6,938 bases of DNA from Planctomycetota bacterium (GTDB lineage Bacteria > Planctomycetota > MHYJ01 > JACPRB01): assembly GCA_016200125.1 (NCBI GenBank), contig JACQFK010000029.1:1-6938 (forward strand), written 5' to 3'. The translations under genes and the position numbers were made by a program. Under the pieces are notes generated by a model. The model ran no database searches, was not told the DNA's origin, and saw only the letters and a list, made by a program, of their open reading frames with translations. Every line of letters starts with the position of its first letter. The stretch's first letter is position 1. Below are positions 5,656 through 6,938 of this stretch, in pieces.

Positions 5656-6938
5656 CGCGTTGGCTGCTGGTCGCCGTCCTGCTGAGCCTCCAGCAGGGGA
5701 AACAGATCCCTCCGCCTGGAGTCCAGATCCCGGCCGCCGATCGGACGGAGCTGGAGGCGGGTGTGAAGCATCTCGGCGCGGAAATCGACGGCCTGAAGGC
5801 GAAACACGGGGATCTGCTCCCCGACGTCCAGATCTATCACAAGGCGGTCGACTGGGCTCTGAGGCACGACGAGTTCTTCAATGTGAAGGAAGTCGCCGCC
5901 GCCAAGGATCTGCTCAAGGTAGGCCTCGATCGGGCGAAACAGCTCGCCGAGGGCAAGCCCGCGTGGACCACGGCCACGGGACTCGTCCCGCGCGGCTATG
6001 TGTCGAAGATCGATGGCTCTGTCCAGCCTTACGGCCTGGTCGTGCCCGCGACCTATAAGGCCGGCAGCGATCACAAGCACCGGCTGGACTTCTGGCTCCA
6101 CGGCCGCGGCGAAACGCTCTCGGAGCTTTCGTTCATCAACGGGCGCCAGAAGTCCGTCGGCGAGTTCGCCCCCGCCGACACCCTCGTGCTCCACCTGTAC
6201 GGGCGCTTCTGCAATGCGTCGAAATTCGCGGGCGAGGTGGACCTGTTCGAAGCGCTCGAGAGCGTCAAGAAACGCTATCCCATCGACGACAACCGGCTGG
6301 TCGTACGGGGCTTCTCGATGGGCGGCGCCTCGACCTGGCACATCGCGGCCCACCAGGCGGGCCTCTGGGCCGCCGCCAACCCGGGCGCCGGCTTCGCCGA
6401 GACTCCGGTGTACGCAGGCATCACCAAGGAGATGGTCAAGAACACGCCCTGGCAGGAGACCCTCTGGCACTGGTACAACGCGACCGACTACGCGGTGAAC
6501 CTTTTCAACTGCCCCGTCGTCGCCTACAGCGGCGAGCTGGACAAGCAGAAGGCCGCCGCCGACACGATGGCGAAGGCGATGAAGGAGGAAGGGCTCGATC
6601 TGATCCACGTGATCGGCCCGAAGACCGAGCACAAGTACGAGCCCGAAGCGAAAAAGGAAGTCGCGCGGCTTGTCGACGAGTTTGCGACGAAGGGGCGCAA
6701 CCCGGACCCCAACCGGATCCGCTTCACGACCTGGACGCTGCGCTACAACGAAATGAAGTGGCTCACGGTCGAGGGGCTGGAGAAGCACTGGGAGCGGGCC
6801 ACGGTCGACATTGAGAAAGACGGCGGAAACGTCAGGGCGACGACGAAGAATGTTTCGGCCCTTCGCGTCTCCGCCCCCTGGAAGCAGGTCATCATCGACG
6901 GCCAGTCCGTCGGGTCCGGCCTTCAGCTGATCAAGAAG
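5652..6938 (+). CDS. Secreted alpha/beta hydrolase, second tandem paralogue (C-terminus beyond window)
   Basis: The first 429 residues of a close paralogue of the upstream hydrolase are present; the frame is open to the right edge, so roughly the last third is missing. Its ATG overlaps the preceding stop as ATGA, with GGGAG (5639-5643) 8 nt upstream inside the preceding gene, which suggests translational coupling. The N-terminus is hydrophobic (MTRWLLVAVLLSLQQG), a probable but short signal peptide. IPPPGV and LLPDVQIYHKAVDWAL repeat the upstream protein. The triad is kept: Ser222 in GFSMGG, Asp297 in SGELD and His327 in TEHKYEP, with Ser-Asp and Asp-His spacing almost the same as in the paralogue. 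RIRFTTWTLRYNEMKWLTVE begins the post-core domain. By eye well over half the aligned core residues are identical. It has fewer cysteines (Cys187 and the NCP cysteine in the core). An intact serine esterase/peptidase is expected; a slightly different substrate is inferred from the divergence. Confidence 0.88.
   Translation, partial: MTRWLLVAVLLSLQQGKQIPPPGVQIPAADRTELEAGVKHLGAEIDGLKAKHGDLLPDVQIYHKAVDWALRHDEFFNVKEVAAAKDLLKVGLDRAKQLAEGKPAWTTATGLVPRGYVSKIDGSVQPYGLVVPATYKAGSDHKHRLDFWLHGRGETLSELSFINGRQKSVGEFAPADTLVLHLYGRFCNASKFAGEVDLFEALESVKKRYPIDDNRLVVRGFSMGGASTWHIAAHQAGLWAAANPGAGFAETPVYAGITKEMVKNTPWQETLWHWYNATDYAVNLFNCPVVAYSGELDKQKAAADTMAKAMKEEGLDLIHVIGPKTEHKYEPEAKKEVARLVDEFATKGRNPDPNRIRFTTWTLRYNEMKWLTVEGLEKHWERATVDIEKDGGNVRATTKNVSALRVSAPWKQVIIDGQSVGSGLQLIKK
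5814..5857 (+). repeat. Near-identical DNA patch shared by the tandem hydrolases, copy 2
   Basis: This is the counterpart of 3874-3917 in the second hydrolase gene, in the same orientation about 1.94 kb downstream. The conservation may reflect protein constraint or a gene-conversion tract; the flanking DNA is clearly more diverged. Confidence 0.8.

Noticed and set aside
5517..6788. Minus-strand open frame of 423 codons under the second hydrolase
   Set aside because: It is antisense to an intact paralogue with a full triad, and has no motifs.
1..6938. CRISPR array, tRNA/rRNA, insertion sequence, or defence/toxin system
   Set aside because: No regularly spaced repeats, cloverleaf-like segments, transposase motifs or toxin/antitoxin pairs were seen; intergenic gaps are all under 140 bp and accounted for by promoters and terminators.

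Overview
This is a GC-rich bacterial window with a compact run of genes for mostly exported proteins. Its content is typical of Planctomycetota and related PVC or Acidobacteria-like lineages: a PVC-type membrane-bound dehydrogenase-like beta-propeller, a DUF1080 (3-keto-disaccharide hydrolase) protein, a small PA14 protein and secreted prolyl-oligopeptidase-type alpha/beta hydrolases. The phylum is inferred from gene families only, since no marker gene is present. I found no tRNA, rRNA, CRISPR array, transposase or phage gene.

Layout from left to right. (1) Bases 1-1418, minus strand: the N-terminal 472 residues of a PVC-type dehydrogenase/beta-propeller protein, running off the left edge. 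(2) Bases 1419-1550: a 132-bp divergent intergenic region with a perfect 7-1-7 palindrome (1485-1499) resembling a GntR/FadR-type operator. (3) Bases 1551-2087, plus strand: a small exported PA14-domain protein. (4) Bases 2088-2208: a convergent gap with two perfect hairpins, one ending the PA14 gene and a 16-bp one that probably works in both directions. (5) Bases 2209-3585, minus strand: a likely two-gene operon in which a short PEP-hydrolase-like TIM-barrel protein (2938-3585) precedes a secreted DUF1080 protein (2209-2895), 42 bp apart. (6) Bases 3586-3657: a second divergent promoter region. (7) Bases 3658-6938, plus strand: two tandem paralogous secreted alpha/beta hydrolases overlapping by ATGA. 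The first is complete (665 aa); the second runs off the right edge after 429 residues.

Five of the six genes start with a hydrophobic N-terminal export-signal-like segment; only the TIM-barrel protein is cytoplasmic. The set looks like part of a periplasmic or surface programme for degrading esterified or glycosidic material: two esterase/peptidase-like hydrolases, a DUF1080 glycan-cleaving or glycan-binding protein, a PA14 carbohydrate-binding-type protein and a sugar-dehydrogenase-like propeller. This joint role is inferred from the families and adjacency. Nothing here looks like a defence system or a wholly new machine. The points most worth following are the tandem hydrolase pair, the shortened PEP-hydrolase-like protein and the shared palindromic operator.
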